Shown here piece after piece: positions 9,591 through 17,465 of a stretch of DNA of 64,000 bases (the stretch's first letter is position 1; every line of letters begins with the position of its first letter). The stretch comes from Alkaliphilus hydrothermalis (lineage in GTDB: Bacteria > Bacillota > Clostridia > Peptostreptococcales > Natronincolaceae). The notes beneath the pieces are model-generated. The model was not told where the DNA came from and made no database searches. It worked only from the letters and a program-made list of their open reading frames with translations. The stretch lies in NCBI RefSeq assembly GCF_016908555.1, contig NZ_JAFBEE010000005.1:1-64000 (forward strand), in the 5' to 3' direction. A program made the position numbers and the translations under genes.

Positions 9591-10292
9591 TTAGAAGCAT
9601 TTATAATTCATGAATCCGTAACCTCTAGCATTCATTTCTCCTATGCCTGTTCCTAAAGAAAAATAAGCTAACTCCTGTGCTATTTCATTTTCGTCAATAT
9701 ATAATGTCAATTTATCCCCTAGAAGCTTTACATTCTTGTATGAAGAAGCTACAGGCTTTCTGTTGTTTAACTCTATCCTATGAAACAAATCAAAATTCTC
9801 ATCTATCTTAGTTCCAAAGTAATCATTATATTTTTTAATTAAGTTTTCTTTTAACCTATTTTCAAATTCTTCTAAAGTTAATTTTCCCTGCCAATATCCT
9901 TCTTCAGTTTTAATGATGGTGGGGGTTATACTATAGACCTTCTCTATCAGCTTCTTTTTCAATACCCTACAATCTATCGTCAGTCCTTTGATATAATCTG
10001 TATATTCATGGGCTAGATTGATAGTAAAGTATTCCGCCAATCTATCATCAACTGTTCTGATCTTTACAGAGTAGATATTACCCTCCTTGTAGATATGATC
10101 TTCTTCAATCTTAAATAAAGAGTTAAAGGAATAATTTTTAAATTTATTAGCATTATGAAACTCTATTAAAACATCATTATGGGACAACGAGTTGTCAATT
10201 AACTCAGCTATTTTTACTAGAGCAATATTTGATTGTATATTCTTCAGTAAATAAACTTTAAATGTTAATTCAAAAACTTTCATTATTTTCAC
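9591..10292 (-). CDS. cas6: CRISPR repeat endoribonuclease Cas6
   Basis: Cas6 cuts the pre-crRNA within each repeat to leave the 8-nt handle. The 233-residue protein ends in the glycine-rich loop GTGIGEMNARGYGF (214-227), the hallmark of the family. The N-terminus (MKVFELTFKVYL) matches the first strand of a RAMP fold. The start could be either of two methionines close together, Met1 or Met4. It is the first gene of the cas operon, with 440 bp of non-coding DNA upstream. Confidence 0.94.
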   Translation of the reverse strand: MKIMKVFELTFKVYLLKNIQSNIALVKIAELIDNSLSHNDVLIEFHNANKFKNYSFNSLFKIEEDHIYKEGNIYSVKIRTVDDRLAEYFTINLAHEYTDYIKGLTIDCRVLKKKLIEKVYSITPTIIKTEEGYWQGKLTLEEFENRLKENLIKKYNDYFGTKIDENFDLFHRIELNNRKPVASSYKNVKLLGDKLTLYIDENEIAQELAYFSLGTGIGEMNARGYGFMNYKCF

Positions 10293-10661
10293 CCCCGATT
10301 TTATATAAGATACATCTATAGCATTCTACATTTTTCCAATTTATCCTCTTTTCTGTAAGATTTCTATTCAACTTTTTTAATACACAAATGTATATATTCA
10401 ATCTTTAGTCAAATATCCTGACATATCCCTTAGATTCAATAAGTAACCTGCTAATTTATCTTAAGTTCGGCCAGTAAAAATATATAACGAGTCAATTACT
10501 TGCTCTATCTTTAAAAGATACTTCAAATATTATTAAATGATTAATAGAATATTCTGCTTTTCTGACAAGATGTTTTGTCAAGAAAACACTCAGAAAGGAA
10601 AAATTAATAATTGGATAATTTAAATATTAAAGTCCTTTAATTACTTACAAAACACAAAAAA
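10293..10661 (-). promoter_or_regulatory. Upstream region of the cas operon
   Basis: This gap holds no gene. A possible minus-strand promoter has -35 TTGTCA at 10563-10568 and -10 TATTAA at 10541-10546, 16 bp apart, which would give a 5' leader of about 240 nt. The -35 box forms half of an inverted repeat, TGACAA-N6-TTGTCA (10563-10580), that could be an operator. All of this is pattern-based; nothing in the sequence names a regulator. Confidence 0.35.
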
Positions 10662-10684
10662 TCTGTATCTATCAAAGATACAGA
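10662..10684 (-). terminator. Rho-independent terminator of the 10734 gene
   Basis: A 9-bp stem (TCTGTATCT / AGATACAGA) with a 5-base loop is followed on the minus strand by a T-rich tract (complement of 10650-10661). It insulates the cas operon from the membrane-protein gene upstream. Confidence 0.85.
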
Positions 10685-10733
10685 CAATATTCCTTTCTAT
10701 AACCTATTCTCTTTTTCTCTTTTTCTCTTTTTT

Positions 10734-11219
10734 CTACTCTTCTTTTCTAATCATCTTCTCCAGCTCACGAATTTTGCCACTGATTTCTTCTCCTGCTGGT
10801 GAGGCTGATTTAATCGTAACTAGATTCCCGTGCTCATCTATTTTTTTCAAAGTTACGATTCCCTGATAAATAATGACATAATCTCCGAAGTAAATTTCCG
10901 TTACTGGACCGTTATAATCAATAGGCTCATTCTGGTATCTTTTTATAATATCTTCCGATATTGAATAGCTTAATTTTAGTGATTCTTTGCTTTTTACATA
11001 AATTTTAGTAGGTACTACCCCATCAATCCCTTCCACTATGCTATCTTCCATAGATAGGTCTACAACAGATAATTGAAGGAGTTGATTGATGTCATCTAGG
11101 ACATATTCATACTTACCGTAACTGCTTACCCTCAAAGAATAACTCAAAACGCCGATCAAGAAAATCAATGCCACCATCACACCCCAATGCTGTTTAAATT
11201 TTTTAATTTTATCCTTCAT
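10734..11219 (-). CDS. Membrane-anchored protein of unknown function
   Basis: I do not recognise this 161-residue protein. It has a basic N-terminus (MKDKIKKFKQHW), one membrane helix at about 13-29, and an extracytoplasmic domain rich in beta-like segments. This suggests an anchored domain facing the outside. The gene has its own possible promoter (-35 11430-11435, -10 11408-11413) and terminator, so it seems monocistronic. The ribosome binding site is weak (GTAGGTGG). It is not part of known Cas sets and its position beside cas6 may be chance. An odd pyrimidine-rich tract, several CTCTTTTT units, follows its stop codon on the plus strand (10709-10733). Confidence 0.75.
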   Translation of the reverse strand: MKDKIKKFKQHWGVMVALIFLIGVLSYSLRVSSYGKYEYVLDDINQLLQLSVVDLSMEDSIVEGIDGVVPTKIYVKSKESLKLSYSISEDIIKRYQNEPIDYNGPVTEIYFGDYVIIYQGIVTLKKIDEHGNLVTIKSASPAGEEISGKIRELEKMIRKEE

Positions 11220-11407
11220 TCAACCACCTACCCCCAATGTTTTTTAACGTATGTATCAATTGTTTTCCGCATCTTCTTTAAAATTCTTTATTAATTCCAT
11301 TATATACTGTTTTATGTTCATTTGTTCTATTAATGGAGTTAAAACCTTTTGATTTTCTTGTATCTATATTATATGCATTTTTAGCAGTTGCATTCTCAAC
11401 GATTTCC

Positions 11408-11435
11408 ATTATATCCTATTTAAATTTATACCCAA
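11408..11435 (-). promoter_or_regulatory. Probable sigma-A promoter for the 10734 gene
   Basis: -10 TATAAT at 11408-11413 and -35 TTGGGT at 11430-11435 with a 16-bp spacer, read on the minus strand. It lies just left of the tandem repeat array and would give a 5' leader of about 180 nt with no recognised riboswitch. Confidence 0.45.
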
Positions 11436-11463
11436 TTGTCTTTAAAAATCACAGTAGAACTAA

Positions 11464-11558
11464 CGGAACAAAAAAGATCAGCGATGGTGGCGTATATGCA
11501 ATACGCATCAATGCTGATCTTTTGAAGTGACGAAGAAGATAAGGTATTTTCAACAGGC
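11464..11558 (-). repeat. 120-bp hairpin repeat, copy 1 (outer end diverged)
   Basis: First of four tandem copies. The hairpin arms AAAGATCAGC and GCTGATCTTT, the inner stem GCGTAT/ATACGC, the GACGAAGAAGAT block and the terminal TTTTCAACAGGC are all present. The opposite terminal inverted repeat is diverged, so only about 95 bp can be assigned with confidence. Strand is given in the direction that runs away from the upstream gene's stop codon. Confidence 0.85.
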
Positions 11559-11566
11559 GTTTAGTA

Positions 11567-11687
11567 GCCTGTTCAAAATGCTTTAGATTCAAGGAACAAA
11601 AAAAGATCAGCGATCGTGGCGTATACGTAATACGCAAGAATGCTGATCTTTTGCGGTGACGAAGAAGATAAGGTATTTTCAACAGGC
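11567..11687 (-). repeat. 120-bp hairpin repeat, copy 2
   Basis: Full-length copy (121 bp, one extra A) bounded by GCCTGTTCAAAA and TTTTCAACAGGC, which are inverted repeats with one mismatch. Arms AAAGATCAGC/GCTGATCTTT. Joined to its neighbours by the 8-bp linker GTTTAGTA. Confidence 0.95.
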
Positions 11688-11695
11688 GTTTAGTA

Positions 11696-11815
11696 GCCTG
11701 TTCAAAATGCTTTAGATTCAAGGAACAAAAAAGATCAGCGATCGTGGCGTATACGTAATACGCAAGAATGCTGATCTTTTGCGGTGACGAAGAAGATAAG
11801 GTATTTTCAACAGGC
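11696..11815 (-). repeat. 120-bp hairpin repeat, copy 3
   Basis: Full-length 120-bp copy, practically identical to copies 2 and 4, with the same GTTTAGTA linker on both sides. Near identity points to recent tandem amplification of a 128-bp unit. Confidence 0.95.
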
Positions 11816-11823
11816 GTTTAGTA

Positions 11824-11943
11824 GCCTGTTCAAAATGCTTTAGATTCAAGGAACAAAAAAGATCAGCGATCGTGGCGTATACGTAATACGCAAGAATGCT
11901 GATCTTTTGCGGTGACGAAGAAGATAAGGTATTTTCAACAGGC
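11824..11943 (-). repeat. 120-bp hairpin repeat, copy 4
   Basis: Full-length 120-bp copy. Its CAACAGGC end is followed by TA, then six bases further by the stop codon of the minus-strand yugP gene. It therefore lies in the 3' untranslated region of that gene. Confidence 0.95.
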
Positions 11944-11949
11944 TACAGG

Positions 11950-12639
11950 TTAGTCACGACGACTATTTCTTAGAACAATCAACCTAAACAACTGAGCCAA
12001 AGCCGTTGCCATAGCCGCAAGGTACGTCAATGCAGCAGCATTTAAAACCTTTTTGGCTGGAGCGTATTCTTCTCTGGTGATAAATCCATATTCATCTAAT
12101 AGTGTCATTGCCCTACTGCTGGCATTAAACTCTACAGGTAACGTAATCACTGTAAATAATACTGCTGCACCATATAGTAGAATACCTAGGTCGATTAGCT
12201 GCAGACTTTGTAGGAAAAAGCCTCCTAATACGAATATCCAAGCTGCCTTTGAACCAAAATTCGCCAATGGAACTAATGCACCCCTGATGGTTAGTGGTAA
12301 ATATCCTTGAGAATGTTGGATGGCATGACCCACCTCATGGGCTGCAACACTGACAGAGGCAATGGAACTACGCTGATATACATCTTTGGATAATCTTAGC
12401 TTTTTACTTCTTGGGTCATAGTGGTCTGATAGATGTCCCTTAACTAGCTCCACGGGTACATCCCTTAGTCCATTTTTGTCTAATAAAGTTCTAGCGACAT
12501 CATACCCAGTGTAGCCTTTTTGAGTACCTATCTTTAAATACTTTGCAAATGAAGACCTTACCTTGCTTTGAGCATACATAGCAAATATTATTGCAGGAAT
12601 TAAATAAATAATACTTGAGTCATAAAAAAATGGATACAT
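11950..12639 (-). CDS. yugP: YugP-family membrane zinc metallopeptidase
   Basis: A member of the neutral zinc metallopeptidase family found in Firmicutes (Pfam Zn_peptidase_2). The zinc motif HEVGH is at residues 101-105 in an AAHEVGHAIQHS context. Membrane helices lie at about 8-24, 123-145 and 148-167, so the active site faces one side of the cytoplasmic membrane. 229 residues is the normal size. It is the last gene of the fmt operon, 4 nt after the DUF116 gene. Substrates are not established for this family. Confidence 0.93.
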   Translation of the reverse strand: MYPFFYDSSIIYLIPAIIFAMYAQSKVRSSFAKYLKIGTQKGYTGYDVARTLLDKNGLRDVPVELVKGHLSDHYDPRSKKLRLSKDVYQRSSIASVSVAAHEVGHAIQHSQGYLPLTIRGALVPLANFGSKAAWIFVLGGFFLQSLQLIDLGILLYGAAVLFTVITLPVEFNASSRAMTLLDEYGFITREEYAPAKKVLNAAALTYLAAMATALAQLFRLIVLRNSRRD

Positions 12640-12643
12640 ATAA

Positions 12644-13342
12644 TCACTCCTTTATAAAATGTTTGATGGCCTTCTCTACTTCATCTAAATCCACATGGGT
12701 ATTGACGCAGGGACCCTCAGGTCTTTTATTGATAATCGCCAGAATAGGTAACTTTTTAATATCCATCAGCCCCCCTACCAAGTCCCTCTCACAGGCTATA
12801 GCAACAATAGCTTTTGGTCTACTCTCAAGGATGAGTTTCCTGGCTAAAGTACCTCCTGTCACTACCCTAAAATGCACTCCATATTGATCCCTCAAATCTA
12901 AGAGTTTATCGACGCTACAAAGCCCACACTTTTTGCAATTGTCTACATCGTGGGTAATTTTATGGGGACAATGGGATTTTTGTAGACAATGGGGAGTTAA
13001 TATTAAAATATCTTTTCCCTTGAAACGATACTTAGTCGCCATTACCAGCTTATTGTTAATTAAAGTATAGGCACGTCTAATGGTGGTTTTATCAATCTTC
13101 AATCCCTTTCCTAAAATCACCATCATGGGATAAAAGAAGGGGATACTAAAACCCACTATATTCCCTAAAGGCTTTGGAATTGCCTCATTATTCCACAACC
13201 ATAAAATTGATAATATGGTTGTGAGCAATAGAGCTCCCAATACCCAAAGAAGTAGCAGTAATGCAAAAACAAAGCTTCTAAAGATACTTACATGATCCTT
13301 TAAGGAAACCAGCATCAAAAGTCCTATCAATAGCGCCACCAT
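12644..13342 (-). CDS. DUF116 domain membrane protein
   Basis: A DUF116 protein with two or more N-terminal membrane helices and a soluble domain with Cys119, Cys125, Cys136, Cys139 and Cys142 (CPH and CKKCGLC patterns), likely binding a metal or Fe-S cluster. Its function is unknown, but the family often lies beside fmt and def, as here. The start is odd: the ATG at 13342 has no Shine-Dalgarno and falls inside the first membrane helix. The frame stays open upstream to 13427, giving a cytoplasmic KDKTEKK leader, but without ATG, GTG or TTG. A GGAGAGG motif at the fmt end would suit an ATA or ATT start near 13412. Confidence 0.85.
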   Translation of the reverse strand: MVALLIGLLMLVSLKDHVSIFRSFVFALLLLLWVLGALLLTTILSILWLWNNEAIPKPLGNIVGFSIPFFYPMMVILGKGLKIDKTTIRRAYTLINNKLVMATKYRFKGKDILILTPHCLQKSHCPHKITHDVDNCKKCGLCSVDKLLDLRDQYGVHFRVVTGGTLARKLILESRPKAIVAIACERDLVGGLMDIKKLPILAIINKRPEGPCVNTHVDLDEVEKAIKHFIKE

Positions 13343-13406
13343 GGCAAAAATAACAACAAGTACATACAGGAGTTTTTTTTCAGTTTTGTCTTTAGTTATG
13401 ATTTGA

Positions 13407-14354
13407 TTAATTATTGGAATCCTCTCCTAAAATAATATCCTCTACAATACTGTTACCCACTAGGAAATCCTTCACTGCTAGACGTTTACCACCACTAAAC
13501 TGTAGCTCTTGTATTACTAGGATGTCCTTTCCTGTCCCCACAAATACCTCTTCTTTATTAACTTTAATGATTTTTCCTGGTTGATATATTTTTTCACTAC
13601 TCTCCACTCTAGCTCTCCAGATTTTCATCACCTTATCTCCATAGGCTGTGAAGGCTGAAGGCCAAGGATTTGTTCCTCGGATTAGATTTCTTATTTCAGT
13701 AGCCGACTTCTCCCATTGGATCTTCCCTACTTCTTTACTCATCATAGGGGCATAGGTGGCTTCTTCTTCATTTTGCTTTTCCCGCTCTACTTCGCCCTTT
13801 TCAATGAGGGTCAATGTCTTCATCAAAAGTTCTGCCCCCATCATCGATAGGCGGTCATGGAGTTCTCCTGTGGTTTCGTTTTCACCGATTTCCAGTTCTT
13901 CCTTTAGGATCATGTCTCCAGTATCCATACCGACATCCATGTACATAGTGGTATTACCAGTTACCTTCTCTCCATTGATAATTGCCCAATGGATTGGAGC
14001 AGAACCCCGATAGGCAGGCAACAGAGAAGCATGGACATTTACACAACCAAAGGGCGGTATGTCTAATATCTCCTTTGATAAAAGGTGACCATAGGCAACT
14101 ACGATAATGATATCCGGCTTCATTTCCCGTATCAATTCCGTCATTTCTGGAGTCTTGAGCTTTGCAGGCTGATAAACAGGGATATCTTTTTCCACTGCCA
14201 ACTCCTTTACAGGAGGCATTGTCATTTTTTTCCCCCTACCCTTTGGTTTGTCAGGCTGGGTAAATACAGCCAATATTTCATTGTTTCTATCAATTAATCT
14301 CTGTAGACATGGAACTGCAAAATCTGGTGTTCCCATAAATATAACTCTCATCAA
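13407..14354 (-). CDS. fmt: Methionyl-tRNA formyltransferase
   Basis: Formylates initiator Met-tRNA with 10-formyltetrahydrofolate. The 315-residue protein has the catalytic triad Asn106, His108 and Asp144 in the contexts VNVHASLLPAYRGSAPI and GMDTGDM, followed by a C-terminal OB-like tRNA-binding domain. It is 12 nt downstream of def, the enzyme that later removes the formyl group, the classic pairing. Confidence 0.98.
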   Translation of the reverse strand: MMRVIFMGTPDFAVPCLQRLIDRNNEILAVFTQPDKPKGRGKKMTMPPVKELAVEKDIPVYQPAKLKTPEMTELIREMKPDIIIVVAYGHLLSKEILDIPPFGCVNVHASLLPAYRGSAPIHWAIINGEKVTGNTTMYMDVGMDTGDMILKEELEIGENETTGELHDRLSMMGAELLMKTLTLIEKGEVEREKQNEEEATYAPMMSKEVGKIQWEKSATEIRNLIRGTNPWPSAFTAYGDKVMKIWRARVESSEKIYQPGKIIKVNKEEVFVGTGKDILVIQELQFSGGKRLAVKDFLVGNSIVEDIILGEDSNN

Positions 14355-14366
14355 CTCACCTCTACT

Positions 14367-14807
14367 CTATTCTTTTACGTGATCAGTAAATAAAACGCCA
14401 TTTAAGTGGTCCACCTCATGGCATACAGCCCTAGCCATCAAATCCCATCCCTCAACAATGATTTCATTGCCACTACGGTCTTGAGCCTTTACTTTCACGT
14501 ATTCTGGCCTAGTTACCTTTCCAGTTTCCCCAGGTAGACTCAAGCAACCTTCGTCTCCTGTTTGTTTACCCTTTTCTTCTATGATTTCAGGATTGATTAA
14601 TTCAACTATTCCATCTCCAACATCTATCACAACAATCCTTTTTAAAAGCCCTATTTGAGGTGCCGCAAGTCCCACTCCATCTGCATCGTACATGGTTTCT
14701 ACCATATCCTCCAGTAGGACGTGAAGTTTGTTATCAAACTTATCCACTACCTTTGAAATCTTTCTTAAAACTGGATCATCATCTTTTCTAATCATTCTAA
14801 TTGCCAT
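14367..14807 (-). CDS. def: Peptide deformylase
   Basis: Removes the N-formyl group from nascent proteins using a bound metal. All three motifs are present: GVGLAAPQIG (44-53), EGCLSLP (86-92, Cys88 as ligand) and HEVDH (130-134, with His130, His134 and catalytic Glu131). 146 residues is normal for the short Gram-positive/clostridial form. Lies between priA and fmt with small gaps. Confidence 0.98.
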   Translation of the reverse strand: MAIRMIRKDDDPVLRKISKVVDKFDNKLHVLLEDMVETMYDADGVGLAAPQIGLLKRIVVIDVGDGIVELINPEIIEEKGKQTGDEGCLSLPGETGKVTRPEYVKVKAQDRSGNEIIVEGWDLMARAVCHEVDHLNGVLFTDHVKE

Positions 14808-14823
14808 AATATTTTCCTCCCTG

Positions 14824-17313
14824 CTACATCATATTATATGGATTTGTATCAATACTCACTGCGATAGATTTTGGTACATATTTTTCTCGGTGCTGTATAA
14901 AGAAATACTTTGCGATCCCTTTTAAGAGACTGAAGTCCGTATGTTGATCCTTTAGGATAATCTGAAAGCGATATCTTTGATTTATTCTAGAAATGACCGA
15001 TTCATTTGGTCCCAAGAGAACATCATTGATCTTGATACAGCCCTTGCCCTGTAGTACATACTTTATCATATTAGCCATTTTTTCAGCATATGCAGCTACT
15101 TCATTTTCTTTTTTTCCACTAAAATTAATACTAATCAAATTTGTAAATGGGGGATATTCAAATTCCCGCCTGATCATGATTTCTTCCTTATAGAAATCGC
15201 CATAGTCATGCCTTGAGGCTGTTCTTATACTGTAGTGGTTGGGATCAAGGGTTTGCAGGATGACTAACCCTTCCTCCATGCCCCGCCCTGCCCTCCCTGC
15301 AACTTGAGTAATTAACTGGAAGGTTTTTTCTGCTCCCCTAAAGTCTGGTAGATTCAAAGTTGCATCTACTGAAATAATTCCCACAAGGGTTACATTGGGG
15401 AAATCCAGCCCCTTTGAAATCATTTGGGTTCCGATTAAAATATCGATTTCTCCCCTTCTAAAACTCCCTAAAATTTTGGCATGGGATCCTTTTTGACTGG
15501 TGGAATCCACATCCATTCTACCAATTTTAGCTGTAGGGAATAATTCTTCAATCATTTTTTCTAGCCTTTGGGTTCCTGCCCCCATAAATTTAATGGTTTC
15601 ACTACCACATTCAGGACAAACCGAAGGAGAGAATTGCCTTTCACCACAATAATGACACTTCAAATGATTTTGAGGCATATGAAGGGTCATGGATATATCA
15701 CAATGTTGGCATTTCACCACATGGCCACAGCCTTTGCAGGATACAAAGGTTGAGAATCCTCTTCTATTCAAAAACAAGATTGTTTGCTTTTTATTCTTTA
15801 AATTTTCATTTACCAAGGTCATCAGTCGCCTACTTAATATTCCCTGATTTCCTTCCTCCAACTCTCTTTTCATATCAACGACTTCAACTTTTGGGAGCTT
15901 CGACTGTTGAGGTCTTTTCTTAAGGGTCATTAAATGAACTGTACCCACTTCTGTCTTGTAGTAGCTTTCCAAAGATGGGGTTGCTGAGCCAAGGATGACA
16001 ACTGCTCCTTCATGGGTACTACGATATGCTGCAATCTCTGCCGCGTGGTATTTGGGATTTTGCTCCGATTTATAGGTGTATTCATGTTCTTCATCGATAA
16101 TGATAATTCCAAGGTTTTTCAGGGGTGCGAACACTGCCGATCTAGCTCCAATAACGATATTAACCTTCCCCTCTGATATCCGCCGCCATTCATCATAGCG
16201 TTCCCCTTCTGAAAGACTACTATGAAGGAGGGCAATTCCTTCACCAAACCTTCCTCTAAATCGCTCCACCGTCTGAGGAGTCAAGGAGATTTCTGGTACC
16301 AGTACAATTCCTTGTTTTCCTTGGCTGATGACTTCTTCGATTAGTCTAAGATAAATTTCTGTCTTTCCACTACCGGTGATTCCATGAATCAGATAGGTTT
16401 CAGGTTTATTCTCTTGTAGGGCAAAGCTGATTTCATCAATTACCTGTTGTTGCTCTGGTGTTGGGTTGAGCTTTGGAAAGGAAGTCACTTCTGAATTTGC
16501 AAAGGGATCCCGATGAATTTCTTCCTCCATCAATTCCACAAAACCCTTCTCCACTACAGCCTTTAAAGGCCCACGGGTGGTCTTTAATTCCTTTAACATT
16601 GCTGTCGTTTGGTATCTTCCCATATCCTTTAGGAAATTCAGTATTTCAGCTTGTTTTTTTGCCCCCTTTAGCTGGAGCAATACTCCCTCCACCGCTTCAT
16701 GGGATACTTTGAGTTCTGCATATTCCTCTGTCTTTACCTTTATCCTTGAGGATAAATCATACTGAATTTCAATGATTTTTTCCGCTGCTAGGTTTTTGAT
16801 GGTAGAATAGATTTCTTTAAAATTTACTTCCTTCTCCAAGTTTTCAAGGGGTTGCGTACCACCACCTTGTGCTTCTAATACCTCCAGTATAGCCCTTTGC
16901 TTATTTTGAGATGGGGCTATTCTTGTCCTCCAGTTTTGGTCTATCAAATTAATCATTTTCCGTTCCTTTTGAACAATCCCTGTAGGGATTAAACAATGGA
17001 TAGCTTCTATGTACTTGCATAAGTATTTATTTTTCATCCATAGAATCATTTTTATTTGTTCCTCTGAAAGGATTGCTTCGTAATCAATGGCTTCTATGAT
17101 TTCCTTATACCTACTGCCATCTATCTTCTTTTTATCAATATTTAGAATGTATGCCTCTAGTCTTTTGTTACCTTTTCCAAAGGGAACAACTACCCTCATA
17201 CCTTTACAGATATCCTGTTGTAAATGGGCGGGGATAATATAGTCAAATATCCGATCTGTTTGATGACTATTTTGGTCGACAATTACTTGAGCAATAATAT
17301 AATTTGACTGCAC
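14824..17313 (-). CDS. priA: Primosomal replication-restart helicase PriA
   Basis: PriA recognises stalled forks and reloads the replisome. The protein has an N-terminal DNA-binding domain, a helicase with GITGSGKTE and DEEH boxes, eight zinc-binding cysteines in four CxxC pairs within the helicase core, and a C-terminal domain. The start chosen is the GTG at 17313, eight bases after AGGAGG; an in-frame GTG three codons earlier overlaps that ribosome binding site and is unlikely. It sits between coaBC and def. Confidence 0.97.
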   Translation of the reverse strand: MQSNYIIAQVIVDQNSHQTDRIFDYIIPAHLQQDICKGMRVVVPFGKGNKRLEAYILNIDKKKIDGSRYKEIIEAIDYEAILSEEQIKMILWMKNKYLCKYIEAIHCLIPTGIVQKERKMINLIDQNWRTRIAPSQNKQRAILEVLEAQGGGTQPLENLEKEVNFKEIYSTIKNLAAEKIIEIQYDLSSRIKVKTEEYAELKVSHEAVEGVLLQLKGAKKQAEILNFLKDMGRYQTTAMLKELKTTRGPLKAVVEKGFVELMEEEIHRDPFANSEVTSFPKLNPTPEQQQVIDEISFALQENKPETYLIHGITGSGKTEIYLRLIEEVISQGKQGIVLVPEISLTPQTVERFRGRFGEGIALLHSSLSEGERYDEWRRISEGKVNIVIGARSAVFAPLKNLGIIIIDEEHEYTYKSEQNPKYHAAEIAAYRSTHEGAVVILGSATPSLESYYKTEVGTVHLMTLKKRPQQSKLPKVEVVDMKRELEEGNQGILSRRLMTLVNENLKNKKQTILFLNRRGFSTFVSCKGCGHVVKCQHCDISMTLHMPQNHLKCHYCGERQFSPSVCPECGSETIKFMGAGTQRLEKMIEELFPTAKIGRMDVDSTSQKGSHAKILGSFRRGEIDILIGTQMISKGLDFPNVTLVGIISVDATLNLPDFRGAEKTFQLITQVAGRAGRGMEEGLVILQTLDPNHYSIRTASRHDYGDFYKEEIMIRREFEYPPFTNLISINFSGKKENEVAAYAEKMANMIKYVLQGKGCIKINDVLLGPNESVISRINQRYRFQIILKDQHTDFSLLKGIAKYFFIQHREKYVPKSIAVSIDTNPYNMM

Positions 17314-17353
17314 TTTCCACACCTCCTAATCAATAATTATATCAGAATTCCAC

Positions 17354-17426
17354 GAAAGAACAAAGTCCTGAGTTTAGGGTGCTGGAGTTTCGCAGTGACG
17401 AAGAAGATAGGTGCTTTTCAACAGGC
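17354..17426 (-). repeat. 120-bp hairpin repeat, decayed partial copy
   Basis: Keeps the GAACAA block, part of the outer hairpin, the CAGTGACGAAGAAGAT block and the TTTTCAACAGGC end followed by TA. The inner stem and the far terminal repeat are lost. It lies about 25 bp past the coaBC terminator. Confidence 0.8.
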
Positions 17427-17436
17427 TAGAAAAAAG

Positions 17437-17461
17437 AAAAGGACTGGTTTTCACAGTCCCC
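17437..17461 (-). terminator. Terminator after coaBC
   Basis: On the minus strand the inverted repeat GGACTG / CAGTCC is followed by TTTTCTTTTTT. It lies a few bases after the coaBC stop codon and before the repeat copy. Some transcripts must read through or start anew for priA. Confidence 0.75.
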
Positions 17462-17465
17462 TATA

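Noticed and set aside
11333..11530. Plus-strand 65-codon frame with a hydrophobic start (MELKPFDFLVSILYAF)
   Set aside because: It has no ribosome binding site and its second half runs into the tandem repeat array. It also overlaps the promoter of the minus-strand gene.
11449..11721. Minus-strand frame through the hairpin repeats
   Set aside because: The translation repeats itself with the 128-bp unit, and there is no ribosome site; it is a product of the repeats.
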